Source of the DNA: Pseudomonadota bacterium
Lineage (GTDB): Bacteria; Pseudomonadota; Alphaproteobacteria; Micavibrionales; Micavibrionaceae
Direction of reading: 5' to 3'
Assembly (NCBI GenBank): GCA_016198545.1
Contig: JACQIJ010000006.1
Location: 1-23,876, forward strand
DNA length: 23,876 nt
The notes under the pieces were generated by a model. That model searched no databases. It was not told where the DNA came from and saw only the letters and a list, made by a program, of their open reading frames with translations. The position numbers and the translations under genes are program-made. Below are positions 7,418 through 15,869 of the stretch, piece after piece. Each line of letters opens with the position of its first letter. The first letter of the stretch is position 1.

Positions 7418-8800
7418 TTATACGCTTTTTGCGGGCAAAATGTCTGTATCAATCGTGGCGCCGACGCATTCGTCGTTTTTGAAGTTCAGCCGCACTTTCC
7501 GGCCTTTTTCGGTTTGTCCTGCGGCTGTAAGGATTTTTCCGTTCCCGTCTTTAACGACCGCAAATCCGCGGTCCAGGACGCGCTTGAAGGAAAGGCTTTC
7601 CAGGGTTCGGGACAGGGCATCCAGATGCCTTTTCTTCTCTTCTTCCATTTTCGAACCCAGCCGCGCCAGCGATTCCGCGCGGATGGAAAGCAGGCGCGCC
7701 TTCTCGTCAATCAGGCGGCGGGGATGCGGCAGCCGCGCCGCCAGTTCTCCGTTGCGCGCTTCCCGCCGCGACAGGAACCGCTCAAACAGGGACGTCATTT
7801 TGTGCGCGGCGTGGTCGATCTGCTGCGTCTTCAGTTCCAGCAGCCGCGCCGGATCGCCGAGTTTCGCCGCGCGCGCGGAAAGCTTGTTTTGCAGATCGGC
7901 GAACAGGCGGGAAACGCTTTTGGTCAGGCGCAGCCCGTCATCGTGAATTTGCGCGATCAGATCGAGCCGCACCGGCACCGCCATTTCCGCGGCCCCCGTC
8001 GGCGTCGGCGCGCGGCGGTCGGCGGCGTAATCGATCAGCGTCACATCGGTTTCATGCCCGATGGCGGAAATGATCGGGATCGCGCATTCCGCAGCGGCCC
8101 GCACCACGATTTCCTCGTTGAACGGCATCAGGTCTTCGAGACTGCCGCCGCCGCGCGCGACGATCAGGATGTCGGGGCGGAGCGGCTTTTGCAGCCCATT
8201 GAAACCGCGGATCGCCGCGGCGACCTGCTCCGCCGCGCCGGGGCCCTGCACCAGCACGGGCCACAATAAAACCCGGCGGGGAAAGCGTTCATCGAGGCGG
8301 TGCATGATGTCGCGGATTACGGCGCCCGTGGGGGAGGTCACCACGCCGATAATCTCAGGCAGGAACGGCAATGATTTTTTACGCTCCGGCGCAAACAGTC
8401 CTTCGGCGGCGAGTTTCTTCTTGCGCTCCTCCAGCATCTTCAGCAGCGCGCCTTCGCCGGCCAGCTCCATCGATTCAATAATGAGCTGGTAATTCGAGCG
8501 CGCCGGATAGGTCGTGACCCGACCGGTGCAGATGACCTCAAGCCCCTCCTCCGGCTTTACGGAAAGACGCGGCAGCGTCCCCTTCCAGCAGATCGCGTTC
8601 AGCACCGCATCGTTATCTTTTAAATCGGCATACATATGGCCGGACTTCGGAACGGTCACGCGGCCCAGCTCCCCTCGCACGCGTACGCGGCCATAAGTTT
8701 CTTCCAGCGTCCGTTTCAGGGAAAACGCCAGTTCGGAAACGGACAATTCCGGCACGTTGGTGCGGGACGGCGAGGCGGCGGAGGGGCTTTGCGTTGTCAT
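7418..8800 (-). CDS. xseA: Exodeoxyribonuclease VII large subunit
   Basis: XseA is the catalytic subunit of exonuclease VII, which degrades single-stranded DNA from both ends in repair and recombination; it works with several copies of the small XseB subunit, which is not in this window. The 460-aa protein has an N-terminal OB-fold (about 15-110: RVRGELGRVTVPKSGHMYADLKD). The catalytic domain has GVVTSPTGAVIRD, ILIVARGGGSLEDLMPFNEE and ISAIGHETDVTLIDYAADRRAPTPTGAAE in successive blocks. A long coiled-coil follows (about 280-400), then the C-terminal SFKRVLDRGFAVVKD. The ATG lies about 3 nt from a predicted transcript start. It is divergent from putA and shares a 55-nt promoter region. Confidence 0.95.
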   Translation of the reverse strand: MTTQSPSAASPSRTNVPELSVSELAFSLKRTLEETYGRVRVRGELGRVTVPKSGHMYADLKDNDAVLNAICWKGTLPRLSVKPEEGLEVICTGRVTTYPARSNYQLIIESMELAGEGALLKMLEERKKKLAAEGLFAPERKKSLPFLPEIIGVVTSPTGAVIRDIMHRLDERFPRRVLLWPVLVQGPGAAEQVAAAIRGFNGLQKPLRPDILIVARGGGSLEDLMPFNEEIVVRAAAECAIPIISAIGHETDVTLIDYAADRRAPTPTGAAEMAVPVRLDLIAQIHDDGLRLTKSVSRLFADLQNKLSARAAKLGDPARLLELKTQQIDHAAHKMTSLFERFLSRREARNGELAARLPHPRRLIDEKARLLSIRAESLARLGSKMEEEKKRHLDALSRTLESLSFKRVLDRGFAVVKDGNGKILTAAGQTEKGRKVRLNFKNDECVGATIDTDILPAKSV

Positions 8801-8816
8801 TTCGGTCGGATAATAT
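8789..8816 (+). promoter_or_regulatory. Candidate putA promoter
   Basis: TTGCGT (8789-8794), 16 nt, then TAATAT (8811-8816) gives a start near 8823 and a leader of about 33 nt to ATG 8856. The -35 lies inside the first codons of xseA. GGGG (8844-8847) lies 8 nt before ATG 8856 as ribosome binding site. Confidence 0.35.
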
Positions 8817-8838
8817 AGCCACGCCTTTGCGAAAACAA
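8810..8838 (-). promoter_or_regulatory. Candidate xseA promoter, near-leaderless
   Basis: On the minus strand TTGTTT (8838-8833), a 17-nt spacer and TATTAT (8815-8810, 5 of 6 consensus) predict a start at about 8803, 3 nt before the xseA ATG. No Shine-Dalgarno sequence precedes that ATG. It overlaps the predicted putA -10 on the other strand, so the two promoters may exclude each other. Confidence 0.4.
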
Positions 8839-8855
8839 TGACCGGGGTTGATATT

Positions 8856-11800
8856 ATGGCATCAAAAATCGCACCCTATCTCTACGCCGACGAAGCGCAA
8901 TGCGTTGATGAGCTGCTTGCTGCCCTGCCGTGGGATGCGGCGCGGGCGCAGCGTGTGGACAAGGTCGCCCGCGATTTCGTCGCCCGCGTCCGGGCTGCGA
9001 AGCGCAAGACGGGGGAATTGGAGTCCTTCCTTCAGCAATACGGCCTCGATACTGAGGAAGGCCTTGCGCTGATGACGCTGGCCGAGGCGTTGTTGCGCAT
9101 TCCCGATGCGCATACGGCGGATTTGCTGATCCGCGACAAGATGAAGGCCGCTGAGTGGCTGTCCAGGCAGGGTGGGTCAAAGGACATGCTGGTGAAGGCT
9201 GCGGGGTTTGGCCTGTCTCTGGCCAGCAGGGCGCTGGACTCTGCGGTAGGACGGCTGGGCGAGCCGGTCATAAGAAAAGCGATGGTCGAGGCGATGCGGA
9301 TGATGGGCCGGCAATTCGTGCTGGGGCGCACCATCGACGAGGCCGTCAAAAACGCGAAGGATTACGAGAAAAAGGGCTACCGCATGTCATACGACATGCT
9401 GGGCGAGGGCGCGCGAACGGCCGCCGATGCAGAGCGATATTTCAATGTTTACAGTGACGCCTTGACCAAAATTTCTGGCGTGGCGGAGGAAAAGGCGCGT
9501 CCCGGCATGTCGGTGAAGCTTTCCGCGCTTCACCCGCGCTACGAATTCCGCCATGCCGACAGATGCGTACCGGAACTGACGGAGCGGCTGCGCGTTCTGG
9601 CGCGGCAGGCGGCGAACGCGAATATTGCGCTGACCGTGGATGCGGAGGAAGCAGACAGGCTGGAAACATCGCTGAAAATCATCAAGTCCGTCGCTGCGGA
9701 CAAATCTCTGAACGGGTGGGAAGGTTTCGGCCTTGCCGTGCAGGCCTACAGCAAGAGGTGTTCTGCGCTGATCGACTATCTCGCGGCGTTCGCGCAGGAA
9801 CACAAACGCAAATTGCAGGTGCGGCTGGTCAAGGGCGCGTACTGGGATACCGAAGTGAAGCGGGCGCAGATTCTGGGGTTGAAAGGCTACCCGGTCTTCA
9901 CCCGCAAGGCGAACACCGATGTTTCCTATATCGCCTGCGCGCGCAAGATGCTGGAACGTCGCGACGTTTTTTACCCCATGTTCGCCACGCACAACGCGCA
10001 CAGCGTTGCCGCAGTGATGGAGCTGGCGGGAAACAACCGCAACGGGTTCGAATTCCAGCGCCTTCACGGCATGGGCGAGACGCTGCATGATCTCGTCCTT
10101 GCTGACGGTGCGGCGCCGGTCAGTGTTTATGCGCCGTGCGGGTCGCATGAGGATTTGTTGCCCTATCTCGTGCGGCGGCTGTTGGAGAACGGCGCGAACA
10201 GTTCGTTCGTGAACAAACTGCTTGATCCCAAAACGCTGCTGGATGAAATCGTCGCCGATCCGGTGGCGGATGCGCGGGCGCATAAGGAAAAACGCCATCC
10301 GAAAATCCCGCTGCCGAAGGATATTTACGGTGTCGTGCGTCTCAATTCGTCAGGCATCGACATCACCGAAATAACCGATGTGGCGCCGTTACTGTCGGAA
10401 ATGCGCAAAGTCAAAGACAGGCAATGGGAAGCGGCGCCTCTGATCGGCGGAAAACCCATCAGGGAAGGCGCGGCGCGCCCGGCCGTCAGCCCTGCCGACA
10501 ACGCAAAAACCATCGGCACGGTCTGGGAAACCAATGAGGCGCAAATCGAAAAAGCCTTTGCTGTCGCGCAGCGCGGATTTCGTGAGTGGGACGCAACGCC
10601 AGCGGAGGATCGCGCCGCGGCGCTGGAGCGTTTCGGAGATTTGATGGAACAGCATCGCGCGGAACTGATGGGGCTGATTGCCCTGGAGGGGGGGCGCACC
10701 ATTGAGGACGGCTTGTCCGAAGTGCGCGAAGCGGTCGATTTCTGCCGCTATTACGCCATGCGCGGGCGCATGGAATTCGCCGCCGCTGGCGAGATCCTGC
10801 CCGGACCGACGGGGGAGCGGAACATTTTAACGCAGCGCGGGCGCGGGGTATTGGTCTGTGTATCGCCGTGGAATTTCCCGCTGGCGATTTTCGCCGGGCA
10901 AATCACTGCTGCGCTGATGGCGGGAAACGCCGTCATCGCCAAGCCCGCAAGCCCCACACCCCTTATCGCGATGCGCGCGGTGGAACTGATGATCGAGGCG
11001 GGCGTGCACCCGGAAGCGATTACATTATTGCCCGGCGGCGGGCGGCTGGGCGGCGTCATGATCGCGCATCCCGATGTCGCGGGCGTCGCGTTCACAGGCT
11101 CCACCGAAGTGGCGTGGGGCATCAACCGCGCGCTGGCGGCGAAGAATCGCCCCATCGTGCCGCTGATCGCCGAAACAGGCGGGCAGAACGCGATGATCGC
11201 GGATTCGTCGGCGCTGTCCGAACAGATTGTGGATGATGTGATCGTCAGTGCGTTCCGATCCGCCGGGCAGCGTTGCAGCGCCCTGCGCGTGCTGCATTTG
11301 CAGGAAGACATGGCGGACAAAGTGATTGATATGCTCAAGGGCGCGATGGCGCAGCAGCGGCCCGGCGATCCGATGGACCTGTCAACGGATATCGGCCCCG
11401 TCATCGACATGCCGTCGCGCGCGGTGCTGGAAAAACACAGGGCATGGCTGGACGGGAACGGCGCCTTTATCGCCGCCGCGCCGATGGATGAAAAGCTTTA
11501 TAAACAGGGATCTTTCTTCGCTCCCTGTGCGTACGAGATCGGCAATATCCGCGCGCTGGAGAAGGAGAATTTCGGCCCCGTTCTGCACATCGTACGCTAT
11601 AAAGCCAAAGAACTTGAGAGCGTGATTGCAGATATCAACGCGACCGGGTTTGGCCTGACCTTCGGGGTGCACACGCGCATCACCAGTGTCATGCGGCACG
11701 TCACCGGCGCGGTGCGCGCGGGCAATGCGTATGTGAACCGCAGCATGATCGGCGCGGTCGTCGGCGTGCAGCCGTTCGGCGGGCAGGGCCTGTCCGGCAC

Positions 11801-11921
11801 CGGGCCGAAGGCGGGCGGACCGCATTACCTGCCCCGTTTCGCCACCGAGCGCGTGACATCCACCGACACAACCCGGCAGGGCGGCAATGCCACGCTGGTC
11901 AGCCTGAAGGAGCAGGGATGA
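8856..11921 (+). CDS. putA: Bifunctional proline dehydrogenase / L-glutamate gamma-semialdehyde dehydrogenase PutA
   Basis: PutA oxidises proline to glutamate in two steps: an FAD-dependent proline dehydrogenase passes electrons to the quinone pool, and an NAD-dependent aldehyde dehydrogenase finishes the reaction. The 1021-aa length matches the short type without the N-terminal ribbon-helix-helix repressor domain. An arm region is followed by the PRODH barrel with KLSALHPRYE and RLVKGAYWDTE (near 322). The aldehyde dehydrogenase has VSPWNFPLAIFAGQ (near 668), Glu773 in ETGGQN, Cys807 in SAGQRCSALR and the terminal GLSGTGPKAGG. I prefer ATG 8856 because GGGG lies 8 nt upstream; ATG 8838 has none. 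The stop overlaps the purD start (ATGA at 11918). Confidence 0.96.
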   Translation: MASKIAPYLYADEAQCVDELLAALPWDAARAQRVDKVARDFVARVRAAKRKTGELESFLQQYGLDTEEGLALMTLAEALLRIPDAHTADLLIRDKMKAAEWLSRQGGSKDMLVKAAGFGLSLASRALDSAVGRLGEPVIRKAMVEAMRMMGRQFVLGRTIDEAVKNAKDYEKKGYRMSYDMLGEGARTAADAERYFNVYSDALTKISGVAEEKARPGMSVKLSALHPRYEFRHADRCVPELTERLRVLARQAANANIALTVDAEEADRLETSLKIIKSVAADKSLNGWEGFGLAVQAYSKRCSALIDYLAAFAQEHKRKLQVRLVKGAYWDTEVKRAQILGLKGYPVFTRKANTDVSYIACARKMLERRDVFYPMFATHNAHSVAAVMELAGNNRNGFEFQRLHGMGETLHDLVLADGAAPVSVYAPCGSHEDLLPYLVRRLLENGANSSFVNKLLDPKTLLDEIVADPVADARAHKEKRHPKIPLPKDIYGVVRLNSSGIDITEITDVAPLLSEMRKVKDRQWEAAPLIGGKPIREGAARPAVSPADNAKTIGTVWETNEAQIEKAFAVAQRGFREWDATPAEDRAAALERFGDLMEQHRAELMGLIALEGGRTIEDGLSEVREAVDFCRYYAMRGRMEFAAAGEILPGPTGERNILTQRGRGVLVCVSPWNFPLAIFAGQITAALMAGNAVIAKPASPTPLIAMRAVELMIEAGVHPEAITLLPGGGRLGGVMIAHPDVAGVAFTGSTEVAWGINRALAAKNRPIVPLIAETGGQNAMIADSSALSEQIVDDVIVSAFRSAGQRCSALRVLHLQEDMADKVIDMLKGAMAQQRPGDPMDLSTDIGPVIDMPSRAVLEKHRAWLDGNGAFIAAAPMDEKLYKQGSFFAPCAYEIGNIRALEKENFGPVLHIVRYKAKELESVIADINATGFGLTFGVHTRITSVMRHVTGAVRAGNAYVNRSMIGAVVGVQPFGGQGLSGTGPKAGGPHYLPRFATERVTSTDTTRQGGNATLVSLKEQG

Positions 11922-13193
11922 ACGTTTTACTGGTGGGCAGCGGTGGCCGTGAACATGCCCTGGCGTGGCGGCTGGCGCAATCGGAGCATTGCGATGAACT
12001 GTACTGCGCCCCGGCAATGCCGGCATTGCCGAATGCGCGCAAATCGTCGATATCGCCGCCGAGGACGTTGAAAAAATCACCGCATTTGCGGTCGAGAGAA
12101 AAATCGATCTTGTCGTCGTCGGACCGGAAGCGCCGCTGACGCTGGGGCTTGCCGACATGCTGCGCGCAAAAGATATCCTCGTATTCGGTCCGTCACGGGC
12201 GGCGGCGCGGCTGGAAGGATCCAAGGCCTTCATGAAGGATTTATGCGCGAAATACGATGTTCCCACGGCAACCTATGAGACATTCACAAATATAGAGAAA
12301 GCAAAGGTTTTCATTAGAAAGACCGGCGCGCCGATTGTCGTTAAGACCGATGGTTTGGCAGGAGGAAAGGGCGTCATTGTCGCTGAAACGGCGGCAGATG
12401 CGGAAAAAACGGCGGAGGGCATGCTGTCTGGATCGCTGTTCGGCAAGGCCAGCAGCGCGATCGTCATTGAGGAATTTCTGGATGGTGAGGAACTGAGTTT
12501 CTTCGCGCTGGCCGATGGAAAGGATTATCTCTGCCTGACGTCGGCGCAGGATCACAAGCGCGTCGGCGACGGCGACACGGGGCCGAATACCGGCGGCATG
12601 GGCGCCTATTCCCCCGCGCATATGATGACGCCCGCGCTTGGAAAACAGATCGAGGATACGATTATAAAACCAACCATCGACGGGATGGCTGCCGATGGAT
12701 TCCCGTTCGCGGGCGTGCTGTTCGCCGGTATCATGGTGGTGAAGGGCGTGCCGAAACTTCTGGAATTCAACGTGCGCTTCGGCGACCCGGAATGCCAGGC
12801 ATTGATGATGCGCCTGGAAGGCAACCTGCTGGAAATTCTCGACGCGGCGGCGCGCGGCGCGCTCGATTCCGTACGCGATAAAATTCTCTGGCGCGATGAC
12901 GCGGCGCTGTGCGTCGTGATGGCGGCGAAAGGATATCCCGGCGTATATAAAAAAGACACCGAGATCCGCAACATCGGCGTTGCCGATGCGATGCCGGAAG
13001 TGAAAGTGTTTCATGCAGGAACAAAATGCGCACCTGACGGGCGGATATTAAACTTCGGCGCCCGCGCGCTGGGCGTCACCGCCACCGGCGCGACGATCGC
13101 GGATGCGCAGAAAAACGCCTATGAAGCCGTGGATAAAATCGACTGGCCGGATGGATTTTGCCGCCGCGATATCGGCTGGCGCGCCGCGGCTGA
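11918..13193 (+). pseudogene. purD: Phosphoribosylamine-glycine ligase PurD, interrupted by a -1 frameshift (probably two)
   Basis: PurD makes GAR from phosphoribosylamine, glycine and ATP in purine synthesis. The first frame opens with MNVLLVGSGGREHALAWRLAQ and is family-like up to YCAP, at codon CCG 12011-12013. It then turns to nonsense and stops at 12139. Moving back one base there continues with GNAGIAECAQIVDIAAEDV and IDLVVVGPEAPL, FGPSRAAARLEGSKAFMKD, then ATP-grasp segments VVKTDGLAGGKGV, DGDTGPNTGGMGAYSP, FNVRFGDPECQ. Near the end, WPDGFCRRDIGWRA is followed by a 60-residue unrelated tail reading to 13374 across tadA on the other strand. A TGA at 13191 one frame back lies inside a terminator-like hairpin and is probably the original stop. 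Single-base sequencing deletions would look identical to real mutations. Confidence 0.85.
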
Positions 13194-13230
13194 GCGGAAG
13201 AAAAGGCGTCAGCCTAATTCTTTTTCCTTT
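13188..13230 (+). terminator. Terminator hairpin after purD
   Basis: GGCTGA (13188-13193) pairs perfectly with TCAGCC (13209-13214) around a 15-nt loop and is followed by a T-rich stretch (13218-13230). The loop is large, so strength is uncertain. The T-tract overlaps the end of tadA, whose TAA is at 13231-13229. Confidence 0.5.
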
Positions 13231-13675
13231 ATGCGGAAAAGAAATCCTTCAACACTTTCCCGCATTCGGGCATTTCAAGGCATACGACTTCCGGTTTGTG
13301 GTGGCATGTCGGCTGTTCGTAGAACCTGCCGCCATGAAGAACGCCGCCGCCTTTCGGATCGGGCGCGCCGATGACAAGCCGCCGGACGCGGGCGAAACTT
13401 ATGGCTGCCGCGCACATCGTGCATGGCTCAAGCGTTATGTAGAGGTCGCAATCGGGGATGCGCTGCGCTCCCGCTTTGGCGCATCCCTCCCGGATGCAAA
13501 GCATTTCGGCATGCGCGCTGGGGTCGCTCAGTTCGCGGGTGCGGTTGCCGTTGCGGGCGATGACGGTTCCGTCCGGCCCGGCCAGAACCGCGCCGATGGG
13601 CACTTCGTCCCGGCCGGCCGCGGCGCAGGCTTCCTCCAGCGCGATATGCATAAAATGAAGGTCTTTGTCTTCCAT
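13229..13675 (-). CDS. tadA: tRNA-specific adenosine deaminase
   Basis: TadA deaminates adenosine 34 of tRNA-Arg(ACG) to inosine so that one tRNA reads several arginine codons; it is essential in most bacteria. The 148-aa protein has the cytidine-deaminase fold with zinc ligand and proton shuttle His55 and Glu57 (SAHAEM), and PCTMC with Cys85 and Cys88. EVPIGAVL and YITLEPC are family-typical. I start at MEDKDLHFMHIALEEA (ATG 13675); an upstream ATG at 13696 would add seven residues. It is divergent from rluB with only 25 nt between the start codons. The tadA/rluB arrangement is common in alphaproteobacteria. Confidence 0.93.
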   Translation of the reverse strand: MEDKDLHFMHIALEEACAAAGRDEVPIGAVLAGPDGTVIARNGNRTRELSDPSAHAEMLCIREGCAKAGAQRIPDCDLYITLEPCTMCAAAISFARVRRLVIGAPDPKGGGVLHGGRFYEQPTCHHKPEVVCLEMPECGKVLKDFFSA

Positions 13676-13693
13676 GCGTGTTGGTGATAGAAC
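13665..13693 (+). promoter_or_regulatory. Candidate rluB promoter, leaderless geometry
   Basis: TTGTCT (13665-13670), a 17-nt spacer and TAGAAC (13688-13693) fit the alphaproteobacterial -10 CTANAWC. The predicted start is 13700, one base before ATG 13701. The -35 overlaps the first codons of tadA on the other strand. Confidence 0.4.
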
Positions 13694-13700
13694 CATAAAA

Positions 13701-14444
13701 ATGGACGATAAAAAAGAGCGTATTGCCAAGGTGATGGCGCGGGCGGGGCTGTGTTCCCGCCGCGACGCGGAGCGCTGGATCGAAGCGGGGCGCGTGGCTG
13801 TCAACGGCAAGGTGCTGACGACGCCCGCCTTTACGGTTGGCCCCGGAGATGCCGTTACCGTGGATGGGCAACCCCTGCCGGGCGTGGAGGAGACGCGCCT
13901 GTTCCTGTATCACAAGCCCGTGGGGCTCGTGACCACGGCGCGGGATGAAAAGGGAAGGCCCACGGTATTCGACAACCTGCCGAAGGGGTTGCCGCGCGTC
14001 GTCAGCGTCGGGCGGCTGGATATCAATTCCGAAGGGTTGTTGCTGCTGACCAACGACGGAGAGCTTGCGCGCTATCTGGAATTGCCGCAGACGGGCTGGA
14101 AGCGCCGTTACCGCGTGCGGGTTCACGGGCGCCCCGACCCGGCGCGGCTGGAAAAACTGAAGAAGGGAATAAGGATCGATGGAATGCGCTACGGCTCGAT
14201 AGAGGCCGTGATGGAGCAGGAGAAGCAATCGGGCGCGAATGCGTGGCTCGGTGTTTCGTTGAAGGAAGGAAAAAACCGCGAGGTGCGCAAGGTCATGGAG
14301 CATCTGGGCTTGCCGGTAAACAGGCTTATCCGCGTATCCTACGGGCCGTTTTTACTGGGCGATTTGCCGGAGGGCGCGGCGAAGGAAATAAATAAAAAGA
14401 CGATGCGGGAACAGATGGCGGGATTCTTCAAGCCATGCGCATAG
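13701..14444 (+). CDS. rluB: 23S rRNA pseudouridine synthase, RluB/RsuA family
   Basis: This RsuA/RluB/E/F-family enzyme isomerises a uridine in rRNA, most likely U2605 of 23S rRNA. The 247-aa protein has an N-terminal S4 RNA-binding domain (about 4-65: ERIAKVMARAGLCSRRDAERWI, in overlapping short pieces). It then has HKPVGLVTTARDEKGRPTV, GRLDINSEGLLLLTNDG with catalytic Asp107, and NREVRKVMEHLGLPVNRLIR near the C-terminus. ATG 13701 is the first codon of the S4 domain; no Shine-Dalgarno is evident and the promoter is placed for a leaderless mRNA. It overlaps rsmD by 10 nt, so the two rRNA-modifying genes form an operon. Confidence 0.92.
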   Translation: MDDKKERIAKVMARAGLCSRRDAERWIEAGRVAVNGKVLTTPAFTVGPGDAVTVDGQPLPGVEETRLFLYHKPVGLVTTARDEKGRPTVFDNLPKGLPRVVSVGRLDINSEGLLLLTNDGELARYLELPQTGWKRRYRVRVHGRPDPARLEKLKKGIRIDGMRYGSIEAVMEQEKQSGANAWLGVSLKEGKNREVRKVMEHLGLPVNRLIRVSYGPFLLGDLPEGAAKEINKKTMREQMAGFFKPCA

Positions 14445-14983
14445 CCGCCGGGGAGTTCAGGAGCCGCAAGATTGTCGCTCCTCCCGGCGATGACATTCGT
14501 CCCACCTCCGACATGATGAGGCAGGTTATCTTCAACATGCTGCAGAAGTACGGCCTCCCTGCTGATGCCATCGTTCTGGATGCGTTTTGCGGAACGGGCG
14601 CGCTGGGGCTGGAGGCATTGTCACGCGGCGCGGCGTCATGCGTTTTTATCGATAAAAGCCGCAAGTCCATCGATTGCTGCCGGGAAAATATCGCCTCGCT
14701 CAAGGTCGATGGCAAGACAAGAACCGTTCATCGTGACGTCCTGACGCCGGGCAGTGCGGAAGCGCCGCCCGCTTCCCTTGTATTTTTGGATCCTCCCTAC
14801 CGCAAAGATTTCATCGCGCCTGCGCTGGCGGCGCTCGCGGCATGCGGATGGATCGCGCCGGGGGCCGTGTGTGTGGCCGAGGCTGAGGAAGGGGCGTGCC
14901 CGGCTGCGCCGGAGGAGTTTGCGCTTCTTAATTCCCGTTCTCACGGCGGCACTGAGATCTTTTTTTACAGGTATGCGGGCTAA
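14435..14983 (+). CDS. rsmD: 16S rRNA (guanine966-N2)-methyltransferase RsmD
   Basis: RsmD methylates G966 of 16S rRNA using S-adenosylmethionine. The 182-aa protein begins MRIAAGEFRSRKI, a family hallmark. The SAM-binding motif is DAFCGTGALGLEALSRGA (50-66), and the catalytic DPPY is at 119-122. TSDMMRQVIFNML is the typical N-terminal helix (RPT-x-R region). It starts inside the last codons of rluB. Its TAA (14981-14983) overlaps the reverse-strand TAG of uppP (14982-14980), so the two genes end on the same bases with no room for a terminator between them. Confidence 0.93.
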   Translation: MRIAAGEFRSRKIVAPPGDDIRPTSDMMRQVIFNMLQKYGLPADAIVLDAFCGTGALGLEALSRGAASCVFIDKSRKSIDCCRENIASLKVDGKTRTVHRDVLTPGSAEAPPASLVFLDPPYRKDFIAPALAALAACGWIAPGAVCVAEAEEGACPAAPEEFALLNSRSHGGTEIFFYRYAG

Positions 14984-15813
14984 CCCAGCGCGCCGGACCC
15001 TATCATGATCAGCAGCACGATGCCCAGCGCGATCCGGTATGCCACGAACGGCGTGAAGGATGCGCGCGCCAGCCAACGCATCATCAGGACGATAGCCGCG
15101 TAGCTGGCGATGCAGGATACGGCGGCGGCGGCAAGGGCGTCGTATGTCAGCGCGGCGTTGTTTTTCTCCAGCAGGCCGATGCCGCCGATCACGCCGGCGC
15201 CGCTGATGGCGACGATGGCCATGAAAAGCGAAAAACGCGCCGCGTCGAGGCGCGAGAATCCAAGCCAGCGCGCCGCGGTCATGGTCACGCCCGAACGGCT
15301 CGTTCCCGGCACGAGCGACAGAACCTGCGCCGATCCGATAAATAGAGCATGTTTCCATGTCATATCGGCAAACGTCATATTTGACGGCTTGTACCGATCG
15401 GCGACCCACAGAAGAATGCCGAAGAAGATAAGACTCCACGGCGTGATAATCAGCGATCGCGCCCAGGCGGGCTGCAGAATATGCAGCATCAATCCGGCAA
15501 TCACCACCGGGATGGACGCAACGATTATATTGGCGACCATCTGCGCGCCTTTTTTCTGCGCGCCGTCCTTTTCCTTCGTCTGGAAGAAACGGGGCAGGCT
15601 CGCAAGAAGCCCCAGGATGTCGCGGCGAAAATAAATGAGAACGGCGGCCAGCGTTCCCACATGCAAGGCAATATCAAGAATCAGATTTTCTTCGATGCTT
15701 TGTCCTTCGTGCAGCAGTTCATGCTCAATGAGCAAGTGCGCGCTTGAGCTGATCGGCAGGACTTCGGTGATGCCCTGAACGATAGCGAGGATGACAATGT
15801 GCAGAAGAGGCAT
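14980..15813 (-). CDS. uppP: Undecaprenyl-diphosphate phosphatase UppP (BacA)
   Basis: UppP removes a phosphate from undecaprenyl pyrophosphate at the membrane, recycling the lipid carrier used for peptidoglycan and surface glycans; overproduction gives bacitracin resistance. The 277-aa protein is hydrophobic with about eight membrane segments. It carries the two family signatures QGITEVLPISSSAHL (13-27, with catalytic Glu17) and PGTSRSGVTMTAA (near 170, with the essential Arg). I start at ATG 15813, since the first residues then match the family; upstream in-frame TTG codons read into the palindrome. There is no clear Shine-Dalgarno. It is divergent from the small membrane gene at 15870. Confidence 0.95.
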   Translation of the reverse strand: MPLLHIVILAIVQGITEVLPISSSAHLLIEHELLHEGQSIEENLILDIALHVGTLAAVLIYFRRDILGLLASLPRFFQTKEKDGAQKKGAQMVANIIVASIPVVIAGLMLHILQPAWARSLIITPWSLIFFGILLWVADRYKPSNMTFADMTWKHALFIGSAQVLSLVPGTSRSGVTMTAARWLGFSRLDAARFSLFMAIVAISGAGVIGGIGLLEKNNAALTYDALAAAAVSCIASYAAIVLMMRWLARASFTPFVAYRIALGIVLLIMIGSGALG

Positions 15814-15830
15814 TAAAATGAAAACCGTAC

Positions 15831-15844
15831 TTTGTTGCAACAAA
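15831..15844. promoter_or_regulatory. Perfect 14-bp palindrome between uppP and its divergent neighbour
   Basis: TTTGTTGCAACAAA is a perfect dyad with no spacer. It lies 18 nt upstream of the uppP ATG and 26 nt before the ATG of the small membrane gene. Its size, symmetry and location fit a repressor operator controlling one or both genes; the regulator is unknown. Confidence 0.45.
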
Positions 15845-15869
15845 CCGGGTCACCGTAACCGATTTTTTA

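Noticed and set aside
7037..8269. Long plus-strand open frame (410 codons) opposite xseA
   Set aside because: It mirrors the antisense frame of a GC-rich gene, has a composition rich in Arg, His and Gln with no recognisable fold, and xseA on the other strand has complete family motifs.
9387..10298. Minus-strand open frame of 303 codons inside putA
   Set aside because: Shadow of putA, whose motifs run through this stretch without interruption.
13194..13374. C-terminal extension of purD to 13374
   Set aside because: The extra 60 residues resemble nothing in PurD, pass through a terminator-like hairpin and lie antisense to the conserved tadA; a second -1 frameshift is the simpler reading.
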